From the NCBI GenBank assembly GCA_028286505.1, contig JAQBRK010000045.1:1-6043 (forward strand): a DNA stretch of 6,043 nt, in the 5' to 3' direction. A program made the translations under genes and the position numbers. This stretch comes from Parcubacteria group bacterium. GTDB taxonomy: Bacteria; Patescibacteriota; Minisyncoccia; Phycocordibacterales; Phycocordibacteraceae. Below, piece by piece: positions 4,758 to 6,043 of this stretch. The notes beneath the pieces were generated by a model. The model made no database searches, was not told the DNA's origin, and worked only from the letters and a program-made list of their open reading frames with translations. Positions within the stretch are counted from its first letter, which is position 1, and every line of letters starts with the position of its first letter.

Positions 4758-6043
4758 ATGACGACCGTCAAAGAAATCCTTGCTCACATGAGCAATCTCA
4801 CTCCGGAGGAAACCGCTTTGATAGAAAAAGCGTACGTATTCGCGCAAAAAGCGCACGAAGGCCACGCCCGCTACTCGGGCGAACCGTATTTCATACATCC
4901 GACGGCAGTAGCGAGATATCTCGCCGAGTTCGGCATGGACGCAGAAACGGTCGCCGCCGCGCTTCTCCATGACGCCATCGAAGATGCCAAAGCAACGTCA
5001 GAAGAAGTCGAGAAAGAATTCGGTGCAGAAGTCCTGTTCCTCGTGGAAGGCGTGACCAAGCTCGGTAAGCATAAGTACCAGGGAGGCGAACGTCATGCGG
5101 AAAGTCTGCGGCGTCTCTTGGTGGCCACGTCCGCGGATATTCGCGTACTCATCATCAAGCTCGCCGACCGGTATCACAACATGACGACCATCGAACACGT
5201 CCCGGAACACAAGCGTAAGCGCATCGCGCTTGAAACGCTTGAGATCTACGCACCCATCGCCGACCGACTCGGTATCGGACGCATGAAGCGTGAGCTGGAA
5301 GACCTTTCCTTTCCTGCCGTTGACCCCGATGCGTACCAGCACGCACTCGAAGTGCGTAAGCTCAAGAGCAAGGAGACCGAAATAGGTCTCGCTCGCGCTC
5401 AAAAAGAGTTGCAGCATGCTCTTGCACGCAAAGGCGTTCGCGATTTCTCCACGAGCATTCGCATGAAGGGTCTGTGGAGCTTGCATCAAAAACTGAAGCG
5501 CAAGAACGACGACATCACCCAGATTCACGACATCGCAGCGCTCCGCGTACTGGTGCCTACGGTTGATGACTGCTACACCGTCCTCGGGGTCATTCATTCG
5601 CTCTGGAAGCCTCTCCCGGGCGAGTTCAAGGACTACATAGCCTTCCCGAAGCCAAACGGTTACCAGTCGCTGCATACCACCGTTCTCACGCCAGAGGCGG
5701 GCATCGTGGAGACACAGATACGAACGAAGGACATGCATCAGCGCGCGCAGTTCGGTATTGCTTCGCACATGTCGTACAAAGTGCTCGGTAAAGCCGCTCC
5801 GAAGGGCGCCTTCCAACGCCTTTCCATACCGTGGATTCGGGATCTCGTACCGACCCTCCTTAACTTCAGGCGTCCGACTACCCCCGTAGCCACGCCCGAA
5901 CCGGTTAAAGGACCCGCCAAGAAGAGCAAGAGTACTTCTGACGTACCCGGATGGCTTGCGGAACTGTCCGACGCCCACACCTCAACGCTCGGTACCCAGG
6001 ATTTCGTCGAGGGACTCAAATCGGATTTCTTTTCGCACCGCGT
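4758..6043 (+). CDS. RelA/SpoT-family (p)ppGpp synthetase/hydrolase (3' end outside window)
   Basis: Long RelA/SpoT homologue (Rsh/Rel) that makes, and probably degrades, the alarmone (p)ppGpp. 428 complete codons are visible; the frame then runs off the edge. The HD hydrolase domain comes first: RYSGEPYFIHP (R38, H47), LLHDAIED (H71, D72, E75, D76) and KLADRYHNM (D137). All expected metal and catalytic positions are there, so hydrolase activity is likely. The synthetase domain follows at about 225-345: SIRMKGLWSLHQK, HDIAALR (D258), GEFKDYIAFPKPNGYQSLHTT and ETQIRT (E318). The sequence ends FVEGLKSDFFSHR, where family members enter the TGS domain. Oddities are EFKD (289-292) instead of RxKD or ExDD, AQFGIASHM instead of AExGVAAHW, and a proline/lysine-rich insertion near 345-395. 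The start is ATG 4758, placed by the promoter just upstream. Confidence 0.95.
   Translation, partial: MTTVKEILAHMSNLTPEETALIEKAYVFAQKAHEGHARYSGEPYFIHPTAVARYLAEFGMDAETVAAALLHDAIEDAKATSEEVEKEFGAEVLFLVEGVTKLGKHKYQGGERHAESLRRLLVATSADIRVLIIKLADRYHNMTTIEHVPEHKRKRIALETLEIYAPIADRLGIGRMKRELEDLSFPAVDPDAYQHALEVRKLKSKETEIGLARAQKELQHALARKGVRDFSTSIRMKGLWSLHQKLKRKNDDITQIHDIAALRVLVPTVDDCYTVLGVIHSLWKPLPGEFKDYIAFPKPNGYQSLHTTVLTPEAGIVETQIRTKDMHQRAQFGIASHMSYKVLGKAAPKGAFQRLSIPWIRDLVPTLLNFRRPTTPVATPEPVKGPAKKSKSTSDVPGWLAELSDAHTSTLGTQDFVEGLKSDFFSHR

Noticed and set aside
4998..5978. A 326-codon open frame on the minus strand
   Set aside because: It lies wholly inside rsh, whose plus-strand product has clear HD and synthetase motifs. 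The reverse product shows no recognisable domain and is a shadow of GC-biased codons.
1..6043. Alternative genetic code (TGA as Gly or Trp), known in some CPR lineages
   Set aside because: All genes read through without in-frame TGA and end in TAG or TAA; Trp uses TGG and Gly uses GGN, so nothing supports recoding.

Overview
The window (6043 bp, all genes on the + strand) looks like a core-genome stretch of a bacterium with roughly 50-60% GC. It holds, in order: the 3' part of dprA, a small endonuclease/exonuclease/phosphatase-fold (EEP) hydrolase, an unrecognised three-helix membrane protein, a complete topA, and the 5' two-thirds of a RelA/SpoT-type (p)ppGpp enzyme. Genes end in TAG or TAA and there is no in-frame TGA, so the standard code fits. 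The dprA/topA/rsh set, very short or absent 5' leaders with -10 boxes directly before ATG, and an almost complete lack of Shine-Dalgarno sites suggest a Patescibacteria/CPR (Parcubacteria-like) genome. That placement is an inference from style, not a marker-based assignment.

Layout. 1-752: dprA, cut by the left window edge. 753-1716: an EEP gene (792-1583) sandwiched between the true 3' end of dprA (714-752) and a second, diverged copy of that 3' end (about 1589-1654) that lies in no intact gene. This is the most informative oddity here. It implies that the EEP gene arrived by recombination or integration at the end of dprA. The EEP gene is also visibly poorer in GC than its neighbours. 1657-2085: a self-contained unit with a sigma70-like promoter, the only good Shine-Dalgarno site in the window, a 111-residue membrane protein, and a strong Rho-independent terminator. 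2086-2261: a non-coding topA control region with a 15-nt palindrome, an 8-bp palindrome, and a perfect 11-bp inverted repeat whose right arm covers the first bases of the topA start codon. 2262-4667: topA, complete, with one four-cysteine zinc finger and C-terminal repeats. 4668-4757: a 90-nt gap with an extended -10 promoter. 4758-6043: rsh, running off the right edge just as the TGS domain should begin.

The genes do not form one pathway. DprA loads RecA on incoming single-stranded DNA, TopA relaxes negative supercoils, and Rsh makes and probably degrades (p)ppGpp. The promoters and the terminator indicate at least four transcription units rather than one operon. I see no CRISPR array, insertion sequence, RNA gene or defence/toxin system. 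Points worth a second look are the duplicated dprA tail, the topA inverted repeat, and a hybrid EFKD motif plus a domain-linker insertion in Rsh.
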